Source: Sulfuritalea sp.
GTDB taxonomy: Bacteria; Pseudomonadota; Gammaproteobacteria; Burkholderiales; Rhodocyclaceae
Assembly: GCA_030247575.1 (NCBI GenBank)
Contig: JAOTRV010000003.1
Span: 1 to 64,000 of the forward strand
Reading direction: 5' to 3'
Length of the DNA stretch: 64,000 bases
Both the position numbers and the translations under genes were made by a program. The notes under the pieces were generated by a model, which had not been told where the DNA came from, ran no database searches, and saw nothing but the letters and a program-made list of their open reading frames with translations. Below, piece after piece: positions 35,196 to 51,169 of the stretch; positions within the stretch are counted from its first letter, which is position 1; each line of letters begins with the position of its first letter.

Positions 35196-36254
35196 GTGAC
35201 CAAAACTCTTCTCGTCATGGCCGGCGGCACGGGCGGGCACATCATGCCGGGGCTGGCGGTGGCCGAGCAGTTGCGCGCGCAGGGCTGGAAGATCGCCTGG
35301 ATGGGCAATCCGGACGGCATGGAGGCGAAGCTGACCACGGGGCGCGGCTACGAAATGGCCTGGGTACACTTCACGGCGCTGCGCGGCAAGGGCCTGCTGC
35401 GCAAACTGCTGCTGCCCTTCAACCTGCTGCGCGGCTTCAGCCAGGCGTGGTCGCAGCTCAAGCGCATCCAGCCCGACGTCGTACTCGGCATGGGCGGCTA
35501 CGTCAGCTTTCCCGGCGGCATGATGGCCGCGCTGCGCGGTATTCCGCTGGTGCTGCACGAACAGAATTCGGTGGCTGGCCTGGCCAACCGGGTGCTGGCG
35601 GGCGTTGCCGATCGTATTCTGAGCGGCTTTCCCGAGGTGCTGGGGAAGGCTGACTGGGTAGGTAATCCGGTGCGCCCGGAAATTGCCGCTCTGCCGGCGC
35701 CGGCTGTTCGCTATACGCAGCACGGCGGGCCGTTGCGTCTGCTGGTAGTGGGCGGCAGTCTCGGCGCGCAGGCCTTGAACGAAGTCCTGCCGAAAGCGCT
35801 GGCGCTGATTGCGGAAGACGAGCGACCGGCGGTTCTGCATCAGGCGGGCGAGAAGCATCTGCCACTGCTGAAAAGCCACTACATCTCGGCGGGTGTTCAG
35901 GCCGACTGCGTGGCTTTCATCAACGACATGGCTGCGGCTTACGACTGGGCCGATCTGGTGATCTGCCGCGCCGGCGCGCTGACGGTGGCCGAACTGGCGG
36001 CGGCCGGGGTGGCGAGTCTGCTGGTGCCCTTCCCTCACGCGGTGGATGACCACCAGACATCGAATGCCCGCTTTCTCAGTACCGCCGGCGCCGCGATCCT
36101 GCTGCCGCAGGACGAGATGACGCCGGCGCGGCTGGCTGAGATCGGGAATCTGTCGCGGAGCCAGCTCGCGCAAATGGCCGAAAGGGCTCGCGAGCTGGCG
36201 CGGCCCGAGGCCACGGCCGCCGTGGCGCAGGTTTGCGCGGAACTGGCCAAATGA
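35196..36254 (+). CDS. murG: UDP-GlcNAc:lipid I GlcNAc transferase
   Basis: 352 residues from a GTG start at 35196 ([19 protein letters not shown]). The N-terminal GGTGGH loop, [14 protein letters not shown] and the C-terminal [15 protein letters not shown] with DDHQTSNA match MurG, which makes lipid II at the inner face of the inner membrane. The ribosome-binding GGGAGGG comes from a palindromic element. An in-frame ATG at 35160 lies inside that element and is not the likely start. Confidence 0.96.
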   Translation: MTKTLLVMAGGTGGHIMPGLAVAEQLRAQGWKIAWMGNPDGMEAKLTTGRGYEMAWVHFTALRGKGLLRKLLLPFNLLRGFSQAWSQLKRIQPDVVLGMGGYVSFPGGMMAALRGIPLVLHEQNSVAGLANRVLAGVADRILSGFPEVLGKADWVGNPVRPEIAALPAPAVRYTQHGGPLRLLVVGGSLGAQALNEVLPKALALIAEDERPAVLHQAGEKHLPLLKSHYISAGVQADCVAFINDMAAAYDWADLVICRAGALTVAELAAAGVASLLVPFPHAVDDHQTSNARFLSTAGAAILLPQDEMTPARLAEIGNLSRSQLAQMAERARELARPEATAAVAQVCAELAK

Positions 36255-36264
36255 AAGGCATGCC

Positions 36265-37645
36265 ATGAAACATAAGGTCAAACGCATTCACTTCGTCGGA
36301 ATCGGCGGTTCCGGCATGTCCGGCATCGCCGAGGTGCTGGCGAATCAGGGCTTCGAGGTCAGCGGCTCCGATCTCGGCGAGAGCGCGACGACGCGGCGCC
36401 TGGAGGCGCGGGGCATCCGCATTGCGATCGGCCACAGCGCGCAGAACGCCGCCACCGCCGACGCCGTCGTGGTGTCCACCGCCGTGCGCGAAGACAATCC
36501 GGAAGTGCAAATGGCGCGCGAGCGCCGCGTGCCGGTGGTGCCGCGCGCGCAGATGCTGGCCGAGCTGATGCGCCTCAAGCAGGGCATCGCGATCGCCGGC
36601 ACCCATGGCAAGACGACCACCACCAGCCTGGTCGCCAGCCTGCTGGCCGAGGGCGGTCTCGATCCGACTTTCGTCATCGGCGGCCGGTTGAATTCCGCGG
36701 GAGCCAATGCCAGGCTGGGCAGCGGCGAATTCCTGGTGGCCGAGGCCGACGAGTCGGATGCCTCGTTCCTGTTCCTGTCACCCGTGGTTTCCGTGGTCAC
36801 CAACATCGATGCCGACCACATGGAAACCTACGGTCATGATTTCGGCCGGCTGAAGCAGGCCTTTGTCGACTTCCTGCATCGCCTGCCCTTCTACGGCGTC
36901 GCCGTGGTCTGCGGCGACGACCCGAATGTGCGCGAAATCATCCCCCGCGTGGCGAAGCAGATCGTCACCTACGGCATCGACAGCGAGTCCAATTTCCGTG
37001 CCGAAGACGTGGTGGCCGACGGCGGCACGATGCGCTTCACCTGCGTGCGGACCAACGGCGGCGTCAGCCGTTTGCCCATCGTGCTCAACCTGCCGGGGCG
37101 GCACAATGTGCTCAACGCGCTGGCCGCCATTGCGGTGGCGACGGAAGTCGGCGTCGGCGACACGGCGATCATCCGGGCCCTGGCCGAGTTTCGGGGGGTC
37201 GGCCGCCGCTTCCAGCGTTACGGCGAGCTTGCCTGTCCCGCCGGCGGCAGCTTCACCCTGGTCGACGACTACGGCCATCATCCGGTGGAAATGGCGGCGA
37301 CGCTGGCCGCGGCGCGCGGCGCATTCCCTGGCCGCCGCCTGCTGCTGGCCTTCCAGCCGCATCGCTACACGCGCACCCGCGACTGCTTCGAGGATTTCGT
37401 CAAGGTGCTGTCCGGCGTCGATGTCCTCGTACTCGGCGAAGTGTATGCCGCCGGCGAGGCGCCGATCATCGCCGCCGACGCCCGCGCGCTGGTGCGCGCC
37501 CTGCGCGTGGCCGGCAAGGTGGAGCCGATCTTCGTCGAGGACATCGCCGCCATGCCGGCGGCGATTCTCGCCGCGGTGCGCGACGGCGACGTGGTGATCA
37601 CCATGGGCGCCGGTTCCATCGGCGGCGTGCCCGGAAAGCTGGCCG

Positions 37646-37653
<8 letters not shown>
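36265..37653 (+). CDS. murC: UDP-MurNAc:L-alanine ligase
   Basis: 462 residues. Nucleotide-binding [20 protein letters not shown] loop [15 protein letters not shown] near 113, [10 protein letters not shown] and [11 protein letters not shown] are all present. It commits UDP-MurNAc to peptide synthesis. It begins 10 bases after murG; murB overlaps its 3' end by 8 bases. Confidence 0.97.
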
Positions 37654-40272
<2,619 letters not shown>

Positions 40273-40273
<1 letters not shown>

Positions 40274-41505
40274 TGGCTAAAGAAGCAAAACGCGACCTGA
40301 TCGTCGGCCTCGACATCGGCACATCGAAGATCGTCGCCATCGTCGGCGAACTCGATGCCGAAGGGCGGCTGGGCATACTCGGGCTGGGCACGCAGGAGTC
40401 CAGCGGCCTCAAGCGCGGCATGGTGATCAATATCGAGTCCACCGTGCATTCGATCTCGAAGGCGATCGCCGAAGTCGAAATGATGGCCGGCTGCAAGGTG
40501 CGCGAGGTGTATACGGGCATCGCCGGCAGTCACATCAAGAGCAAGGATTCGACCGGCATGGCGGTGGTGCGCGACAAGGAAGTCACCCAGTTCGATGTCG
40601 AGCGCGCGATCGAGGCGGCCAATGCGACCTCGATTTCGGCGGACGACCAGATTCTGCATACGCTGGTGCAGGAATTCATCGTCGATGGCCAGGACGGCGT
40701 CAAGGAGCCGATCGGCATGGATGCCAAGCGGCTCGACGTCAAGGTGCATCTGGTCACCGGCGCCGTCACCGCCGTGCAGAACATCGTCAAGTGCGTGCAT
40801 CGCTGCGGCCTCGAAGTGGTCGACCTGGTGCTGCAGCCGCTGGCTTCCGGCTATGCCGTGCTCACCGAGGACGAAAAGGACGTCGGTGTCTGCCTGGTCG
40901 ACATCGGCGGCGGCACGACCGATGTCGCCGTCTTCGTGCATGGCGCGATCCGTCACACCGCGGTGATTCCGATTGCCGGCGACCAGCTGACCAATGACAT
41001 CGCCATCGCCCTGCGCACATCCACCCAGGATGCCGAGGAAATCAAGATCCGCTACGGCGTCGCGCTGCAGCAACTGGCCGATCCGGAAGACATGATCGAA
41101 GTGCCCGGCGTCGGCGATCGCCCGGCGACCCAGTTGTCGCGCCAGACCCTGGCCGGCTTCATCCAGCCGCGCGTCGAGGAGATCTTCCAGAAGGTGCAGG
41201 AGGAACTGCACCGCAGCGGCAAGGAGCGCCTGTTGCGCGCCGGCATCGTGTTGACCGGCGGGGCGGCGCAAATGCCCGGCATGGCCGAACTGGGCGAAGA
41301 GATTTTTCACAATACCGTGAAGCTGTCGATGCCGCACTACGACGGCAACTTGCGCGATTACGTGCGCAATCCGCGCTACTCGACGGCGATGGGTTTGTTG
41401 TTGGAAGGGGTGGCGCAGCGCCATCGTGGCATGAAGGCGCATAGCCCCAAGAGTCTCGGCCAGATTCTGGCCCGGATGCGGGCGTGGTTTACCAAGAATT
41501 TTTGA
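40273..41505 (+). CDS. ftsA: cell division protein FtsA
   Basis: 410 residues of the actin/HSP70 fold: LIVGLDIGTSKIVAIVGE, SHIKSKDSTGMAVV, VDIGGGTTDVAVF and IVLTGGAAQMPG. The C-terminal RMRAWFTKNF is the amphipathic membrane-targeting helix that tethers FtsZ. It is translationally coupled to ftsQ. Confidence 0.97.
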
Positions 41506-41531
41506 TTCAGTGGGTCTAAAAGGAGGCGAAT

Positions 41532-42713
41532 ATGTTTGAACTTGAGGAAGTAGTGAACGCGGAGACGGGGGCGACGGTCATCAAGGTGGTCGGCGTCGGC
41601 GGCGCGGGCGGCAATGCGGTCGAGCACATGATTCGCGAAGGCGTCGGCGGCGTCGAATTCATCTGCTGCAACACCGATGCGCAGGCGCTGAACAAGAGCA
41701 ACGCCCACGTCAAGCTGCAGCTCGGCCCGGGCCTCGGCGCCGGCGGCAAACCGGAAAAGGCCAGGGAACTGGCCGTGCAGGATCGCGAACGCATCGCCGA
41801 TGCGCTGCGCGGTGCGCACATGGTCTTCATCACCGCCGGCATGGGCGGCGGCACAGGCACCGGGGCCGGTCCGGTGGTTGCCGAGGTCGCGCGCGAGCTC
41901 GGCATCCTGACCGTGGCGGTGGTGACCAAGCCCTTCGAGTACGAGGGCAAGCGCAAGCGCCTGGCCGAAGAAGGCGTGGCGGAGCTGGCGCTGCACGTGG
42001 ATTCGCTGATCGTCATCCTCAACGAGAAACTCGAAGAAGTGCTCGGCGACGAGGTCAGCATGCTGGAAGCCTTCCAGGCGGCCGACAACGTGCTGCGCAA
42101 CGCGGTCGGCGGCATCGCCGAAATCATCAACGTGCCGGGCCTGGTCAACGTCGACTTCGAAGACGTGCGCACCGTGATGGGCGAGATGGGCAAGGCCATG
42201 ATGGGTTCCGCCGCCGCGGCCGGCGTCGATCGCGCCCGCGTCGCGGCCGAAGAGGCCGTGGCCAGCCCGCTGCTCGAAGGCATCGAACTTTCGGGCGCGC
42301 GCGGCGTGCTGGTCAACATCACCGCCAGCACCACGCTGGGCCTCAAGGAATACAAGGAGGTGATGAAGACCATCCGCCAATACACGGCGCCCGAAGCCAC
42401 CGTAATCTGCGGCGCGGTGTTCGACGAAGCCATGGAAGATCAGCTGCGGGTCACCGTGGTCGCCACCGGCCTCGGCGTCGTCGGCACGCGCGAAGCGGCC
42501 AAGCCGAGCATGCGCGTGGTCGAGACCATCGGTCTGCGCACCGGAACCGACAATCTGCAGGTCTTCGATGTCGGGACCGGCCAGGTCGATCTTTCCAGCG
42601 TCACCAGCAGCGCGCGCGGCAGCCTGCCGCGCAACGCCCAGGCGGATGCCATGGCGGCCTCCGGGGTGGACAAGTACGACATTCCCGCTTTTCTGCGCCG
42701 CCAGTCGGACTGA
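41532..42713 (+). CDS. ftsZ: cell division GTPase FtsZ
   Basis: 393 residues. The tubulin-signature loop GGGTGTGAGP, the GTP-binding N-terminus VVGVGGAGGNAVEHM and the C-terminal peptide DIPAFLRRQ (binding FtsA/ZipA) are present. A strong AAAAGGAGG Shine-Dalgarno lies 6 bases before the ATG, stronger than at its neighbours, in keeping with the high FtsZ level needed. Confidence 0.98.
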   Translation: MFELEEVVNAETGATVIKVVGVGGAGGNAVEHMIREGVGGVEFICCNTDAQALNKSNAHVKLQLGPGLGAGGKPEKARELAVQDRERIADALRGAHMVFITAGMGGGTGTGAGPVVAEVARELGILTVAVVTKPFEYEGKRKRLAEEGVAELALHVDSLIVILNEKLEEVLGDEVSMLEAFQAADNVLRNAVGGIAEIINVPGLVNVDFEDVRTVMGEMGKAMMGSAAAAGVDRARVAAEEAVASPLLEGIELSGARGVLVNITASTTLGLKEYKEVMKTIRQYTAPEATVICGAVFDEAMEDQLRVTVVATGLGVVGTREAAKPSMRVVETIGLRTGTDNLQVFDVGTGQVDLSSVTSSARGSLPRNAQADAMAASGVDKYDIPAFLRRQSD

Positions 42714-42771
42714 ACGGCCGGCCGCAGAACGGGTCCGACGGGGCGCCTCCCCCCGCCGGGCCGGGCTGGCA

Positions 42772-42780
42772 TGGTAGAAT
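42772..42780 (+). promoter_or_regulatory. extended -10 promoter of lpxC
   Basis: TGGTAGAAT (TG at 42772-42773, TAGAAT at 42775-42780) fits an extended -10. Transcription would start near 42787, 30 bases before the lpxC ATG. The preceding gap is GC-rich and has no clear terminator, so read-through from ftsZ is also likely. Confidence 0.5.
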
Positions 42781-42816
42781 TATCGCTTTGCACCATTCCA
42801 TTTAGATCGCACCCAG

Positions 42817-43731
42817 ATGCTTCGTCAGCGCACCCTCAGATCCGTCGTCAAGGCCACCGGCGTGGGTCTCCACTCCGGGGTCAAGGTGTCGCTCGTGCTG
42901 CGTCCGGCTCAGCCCGATACGGGTGTGGTGTTCCGCCGCGTCGATCTGACGCCGCCGGTCGACCTCAAGGCGGATCCCTTCGGTGTCGGCGATACGCGGC
43001 TGGCCTCCTGTCTGGAACAGGACGGTGTCAAGGTCGCCACGGTCGAGCACCTGATGTCGGCGCTGGCCGGGCTCGGGATCGACAATATCTACGTCGATGT
43101 CGACGCCGCGGAACTGCCGATCATGGATGGATCGGCCGCGCCGTTCGTGTTCCTGCTGCAATCGGCCGGCATCGAGGAGCAGCGAGTCGCGAAGAAGTTC
43201 CTCCGCGTGAAGAAGACCGTGGAGGTGAAGGATGGCGACAAATGGGCCAGACTCTCGCCTTACGACGGCTTCAGCCTCGATTTTTCGATCGTCTTCAATC
43301 ACCCGGCCGTCGATCGCGCCGCCTCGCGCGCGCGCATCGATTTCGCCGACCAGTCCTATTTGCGTGAAGTGGCGAGGGCGCGCACCTTCGGCTTCATGCA
43401 GGATGTCGAAAACCTGCGCGACCAGGGCCTGGCGCTGGGCGGCAGCCTGGAAAACGCCATCGTGATGGACGAATACCGGGTTCTGAACACGGAAGGCCTG
43501 CGTTACGCCGACGAGTTCGTCAAGCACAAGATCCTCGATGCGATAGGGGATCTCTATCTCGCCGGCCATCCCCTGTTGGGGGCGTTCTCCGCGCACAAGT
43601 CGGGCCACGCGCTGAACAATCAGCTGCTGCGCGCGTTGCTGGCCGACGCCTCCGCTTGGGAACTGGTCAGCTTCCAGCGCGCCGAGGAAGCGCCGGGAAG
43701 CATCGCCCGGCTCTATCCGAAACTGGTCTAG
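42817..43731 (+). CDS. lpxC: UDP-3-O-acyl-GlcNAc deacetylase
   Basis: 304 residues, the normal length. The zinc-binding motifs [12 protein letters not shown] and [16 protein letters not shown] are intact, as are HSGVKV near the N-terminus and the GHALNNQLL loop. It performs the committed step of lipid A synthesis in the cytoplasm. It ends the dcw cluster, as in most beta- and gammaproteobacteria. Confidence 0.97.
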   Translation: MLRQRTLRSVVKATGVGLHSGVKVSLVLRPAQPDTGVVFRRVDLTPPVDLKADPFGVGDTRLASCLEQDGVKVATVEHLMSALAGLGIDNIYVDVDAAELPIMDGSAAPFVFLLQSAGIEEQRVAKKFLRVKKTVEVKDGDKWARLSPYDGFSLDFSIVFNHPAVDRAASRARIDFADQSYLREVARARTFGFMQDVENLRDQGLALGGSLENAIVMDEYRVLNTEGLRYADEFVKHKILDAIGDLYLAGHPLLGAFSAHKSGHALNNQLLRALLADASAWELVSFQRAEEAPGSIARLYPKLV

Positions 43732-43733
43732 AG

Positions 43734-43916
43734 ATGCTCCTGCTGCGGATCGTCGGCATACTCACGGCGATCACCATTGGCAGCGGAATCGTCGCCTGGT
43801 TGTTCACCCGTGATCGGCGCTATCTTGTTCTGTCTGGTCGCGTCGCAAAATGGGCGCTGATTTTTACGCTGGTCGTCCTGGTTCTGATGGCCGCCGAACG
43901 CCTGATTATTCTTTGA
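43734..43916 (+). CDS. small two-helix membrane protein of unknown function
   Basis: 60 residues beginning MLLLRIVGILTAITIGSG two bases after the lpxC stop. Two membrane helices (about 4-22 and 40-56) flank a basic loop FTRDRRYLVLSGRVAKW. No family function is known to me. The tight link to lpxC suggests co-expression. Its 3' end overlaps the convergent dciA gene by 11 bases. Confidence 0.7.
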   Translation: MLLLRIVGILTAITIGSGIVAWLFTRDRRYLVLSGRVAKWALIFTLVVLVLMAAERLIIL

Positions 43917-44343
43917 CGCTGCGGAGCAGATGTTCCAGTGCGCCCTTTAGCGGAGACTCAGCGGGCAGGGCTTGAGCCAAGGCAGTAAGTCCTTGCTTTT
44001 GTTTTAAGCCAGGCAGTGCGGGCCTTTCATGATGAGGCTTGGGCGGAGAAGGGTTGCGGGCTTGCACTCGTACCTCGATTTGAGTAACCTTCACCTCCTT
44101 GTTCGATAAATCGCTGGCGAGACTAGGTCCGAATTGACGGATTTTCGCGGCGACCGCGCCATTGGCGGCGTGGATAAAAAGTTTCCCCAGACGGAAGTTG
44201 GCAACCCGGACATGAGGTCTCAGCGCCGCCGGCAAAGCAGCTTCCAGAAGACGCTGGAATTGGAGCAGGCGATGGGCGTGGATAGCAAGCCGCGCCATGC
44301 TGTCACCGGAGGCGAGATGTTCCTGGAGACTGCGCGCTGTCAT
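43906..44343 (-). CDS. dciA: DUF721 protein, DciA-type helicase-loader
   Basis: 145 residues from the ATG at 44343. The N-terminal DUF721/DciA domain includes LAIHAHRLLQFQRLLEAALPAALRPHVRVANFRLGKLFIHAANGAVAAKIRQ; a Pro/Lys-rich tail follows. DciA is the ancestral loader of the replicative helicase DnaB in bacteria lacking DnaC. The place between lpxC and secA is the usual one in related genomes. An upstream in-frame ATG at 44421 overlaps the neighbouring gene and is unlikely. Confidence 0.8.
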   Translation of the reverse strand: MTARSLQEHLASGDSMARLAIHAHRLLQFQRLLEAALPAALRPHVRVANFRLGKLFIHAANGAVAAKIRQFGPSLASDLSNKEVKVTQIEVRVQARNPSPPKPHHERPALPGLKQKQGLTALAQALPAESPLKGALEHLLRSVKE

Positions 44344-44353
44344 CGATAACGAA

Positions 44354-44359
44354 ATTATA
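44354..44359 (-). promoter_or_regulatory. possible -10 box of dciA
   Basis: A perfect TATAAT on the minus strand ends about 10 bases before the dciA ATG, which has no Shine-Dalgarno sequence. If used, the message would be nearly leaderless. No -35 could be identified in the coding sequence of the divergent gene. Confidence 0.3.
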
Positions 44360-44371
44360 GGGAGGGAAGGG

Positions 44372-45319
44372 ATGCATATTATTCTCGTCTCCGACCGGCT
44401 GGCAACTGCCAGAAGCATCACGCTGACCTGGCGCCATGCCGCATTCTTCGCGGGTGCCCTGTTTGGCTCGGTCCTTTTGCTGTCTTCGCTGTTTTCCTAT
44501 GTCACCGTCCGCCATGCGGCGGAAATCCGCTTGCCCTTCCTGCAGGATCTGGTCCGGGCCGTGAATGCGGAGGAGACTCGGCGCTCCAAGGACTTTGTCC
44601 GCGAAAACCTCAACGCCATGGCGGTCAAGCTGGGCGAGATGCAGGCGCAACTGATGCGTCTCGATACCATCGGCGAGCGGCTTGCCGGCATGGCGGGCGT
44701 CAAGACGCAGGAACTCAAGGCCTTCGAGGCGAAAACCGGCGGCCGCGGCGGCCCGCTGGTGTTGCCCGCAGCGATGTCTTCCACCGATCTGCAGCGCGCG
44801 GTGGATGCACTGGCGAACCAGCTCGAAGCGAAGTCCGATGCAATTTCCATGATCGAGTCCCAGATGCTGGAAGACCGGATCAGGAAGAGCCTGTTGCCGA
44901 CCAGCCTGCCGGTCGAAGCGCAATGGAACGCGTCGACCTACGGCTGGCGCGTCGATCCCTTCACCGGCGAGCGGGCCATGCACGAGGGCGTCGATTTCGT
45001 GGCGAACCCGGGCACCGGCATCCGTGCCGCGGCGGCGGGCGTCGTGATCAGCGCCGAGCGTCATCCGCAATACGGCAACATGGTGGAAATCGATCATGGC
45101 AAGGACCTGACCACGCGTTACGCCCATGCCTCGAAGCTTCTCGTTACGGCCGGACAACTGGTCAAGCGCGGACAGAAGATCGCCGAAGTGGGCACCACCG
45201 GCCGTTCCACCGGGCCGCATCTGCATTTCGAAGTGCGCATCCGCGGTCTGGCGCAGAATCCGGATCGCTTCCTGCGCATGGCGCAGGCAACGCAGCGGCC
45301 GGCTGCGCACCGTCACTGA
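44372..45319 (+). CDS. M23-family peptidase, cell-wall endopeptidase
   Basis: 315 residues from the ATG at 44372 (GGGAGGGAAGG Shine-Dalgarno). One N-terminal membrane helix (about 25-48), a coiled coil (about 65-190) and a C-terminal LytM/M23 domain with the zinc motifs HEGVD and HLHFE. All metal ligands appear preserved, so it is likely an active murein DD-endopeptidase or MepM-like protein in the periplasm. It stands directly upstream of secA. Confidence 0.93.
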   Translation: MHIILVSDRLATARSITLTWRHAAFFAGALFGSVLLLSSLFSYVTVRHAAEIRLPFLQDLVRAVNAEETRRSKDFVRENLNAMAVKLGEMQAQLMRLDTIGERLAGMAGVKTQELKAFEAKTGGRGGPLVLPAAMSSTDLQRAVDALANQLEAKSDAISMIESQMLEDRIRKSLLPTSLPVEAQWNASTYGWRVDPFTGERAMHEGVDFVANPGTGIRAAAAGVVISAERHPQYGNMVEIDHGKDLTTRYAHASKLLVTAGQLVKRGQKIAEVGTTGRSTGPHLHFEVRIRGLAQNPDRFLRMAQATQRPAAHRH

Positions 45320-45324
45320 GCTTC

Positions 45325-45344
45325 CGGGGAGGGCTACCTCCCCG
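45325..45344. terminator. hairpin after the M23 peptidase gene
   Basis: CGGGGAGG and CCTCCCCG form a perfect 8-bp stem with a GCTA loop, 6 bases after the stop. There is no following U-run, so it may be a weak terminator or simply one more G/C-run palindrome. Confidence 0.4.
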
Positions 45345-45345
45345 C

Positions 45346-45468
45346 ATGCTAAAATTCCCTCCTTGTTTTCGCGGCCAATTTGTGCGGCCGCGCACCCCTC
45401 GATCTCCGGTTCTGGTTCCGGCCGAGGCTCGCTTGCGCGGGCGTCGGCTTTCTCTGAATTCTGACTGA
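45346..45468 (+). CDS. possible 40-codon leader ORF upstream of secA
   Basis: An open frame from ATG at 45346 encodes a basic, Pro/Arg-rich peptide (MLKFPPCFRGQFVRPRTPRS and on to LSLNSD) and stops 6 bases before the secA ATG. The position recalls the SecM arrangement in E. coli, but no signal peptide or arrest motif is visible and there is no good Shine-Dalgarno. It overlaps a proposed secA promoter. It may be chance. Confidence 0.25.
   Translation: MLKFPPCFRGQFVRPRTPRSPVLVPAEARLRGRRLSLNSD
45347..45355 (+). promoter_or_regulatory. extended -10 promoter of secA
   Basis: TGCTAAAAT fits an extended -10 (TG 45347-45348, TAAAAT 45350-45355). Transcription near 45362 would give a leader of about 113 bases containing a 7-bp stem (45370-45376 with 45386-45392). 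secA has no clear Shine-Dalgarno, so the leader may matter for translation. Confidence 0.45.
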
Positions 45469-45474
45469 CAAAAA

Positions 45475-49339
<3,865 letters not shown>

Positions 49340-49343
<4 letters not shown>

Positions 49344-50017
49344 GCGACGCCACGACAGATCTTGCTGCCGCGATCCTTGCCACGGCGCGGGCGATGAATG
49401 CCTCGGGCATCAATCGCGGCAGCGCGGGCAATGTCAGCGCGCGCTGCGACGGCGGCTTTCTGATCACGCCGACCGGCATGGCCTATGACGACTGCGAGCC
49501 CGCCGACATGGTGAGAGTAGACGCCGACGGGACGGCTGCCGCCTCGCAAAATCGCCGCAAACCCTCATCCGAATGGCGTTTCCATCGCGACATCTATGCC
49601 GCACGGCCCGAGGCCGGCGCCGTGGTGCATGCCCATTCGCCCTTCGCCACCGCGCTGGCCTGCCAGGAACAGGGCGTGCCGGCGTTTCATTACATGGTGG
49701 CGCGCTTCGGCGGGGCCGACGTGCGCTGCGCGGCCTACGCGACCTTCGGCAGCCAGGAACTGTCGGCTGCGATCGTCAGCGCGCTGGACGGACGCTGCGC
49801 CTGCCTGATGGCGCATCACGGCATGGTGGTGTTCGGCCGCGACCTGGCCCACGCCCTGGCCCTGGCGGTCGAGCTGGAAACCTTGTGCGAGCAATACTGG
49901 CGCGTGCTGCAACTGGGCGCGCCCAGACTGTTGCCGGCCGATGAAATGACGCGCGTGATCGCGAAGTTCGCCACCTATGGACAACAAGGCGGACAACAAG
50001 GCGGTCAACAAGGCTGA
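49340..50017 (+). CDS. class II (zinc) aldolase, possible methylthioribulose-phosphate aldolase
   Basis: 225 residues, ATG overlapping the mtnA stop (ATGA). The fold of fuculose-phosphate aldolases is clear: NRGSAGNVSAR, ITPTGMAYDDC, SEWRFHRDIY, the zinc ligands in VVHAHSPFATALA and LMAHHGMVVFG. The tight coupling to mtnA suggests that it cleaves 5-methylthioribulose 1-phosphate to a methylthio-aldehyde and dihydroxyacetone phosphate, as in the shunt described for Rhodospirillum rubrum and E. coli; this is inference. The C-terminus is a repeated GGQQ tract from a 12-bp tandem repeat. Confidence 0.85.
49514..49537 (+). repeat. short interspersed repeat, copy g
   Basis: Plus-strand match AGAGTAGACGCCGACG then GGACGGCT, one deviation in the core. 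It lies in the aldolase gene, read as RVDADGTA. Confidence 0.65.
49979..50014 (+). repeat. 12-bp tandem repeat, three units
   Basis: GGACAACAAGGC occurs twice and GGTCAACAAGGC once, directly before the stop of the aldolase gene, giving the C-terminal GQQGGQQGGQQG. Confidence 0.9.
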
Positions 50018-50037
50018 CCGCGGCGGCCGCCAGCCGG

Positions 50038-51036
<999 letters not shown>

Positions 51037-51169
51037 GGGTGATTTCCGCTGATGAACGAAGAAGTGGAAATTATACCGGTCGGGTGCGTTCTCTTGCGGC
51101 ACGGCGAGCATGCCGCACCGTCGGCCTTTGCTGCTATTCTGGATGCCATGTCCGCGACCGGATGATCGT

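Noticed and set aside
42714-42816. A sixth copy of the C-run/G-run palindromic element between ftsZ and lpxC
   Set aside because: There is a GGGGCGCCTCCCCCC stretch but the GTGACGG, GTTCGC and TTGGGACGG modules are missing, so GC-rich chance similarity cannot be excluded.
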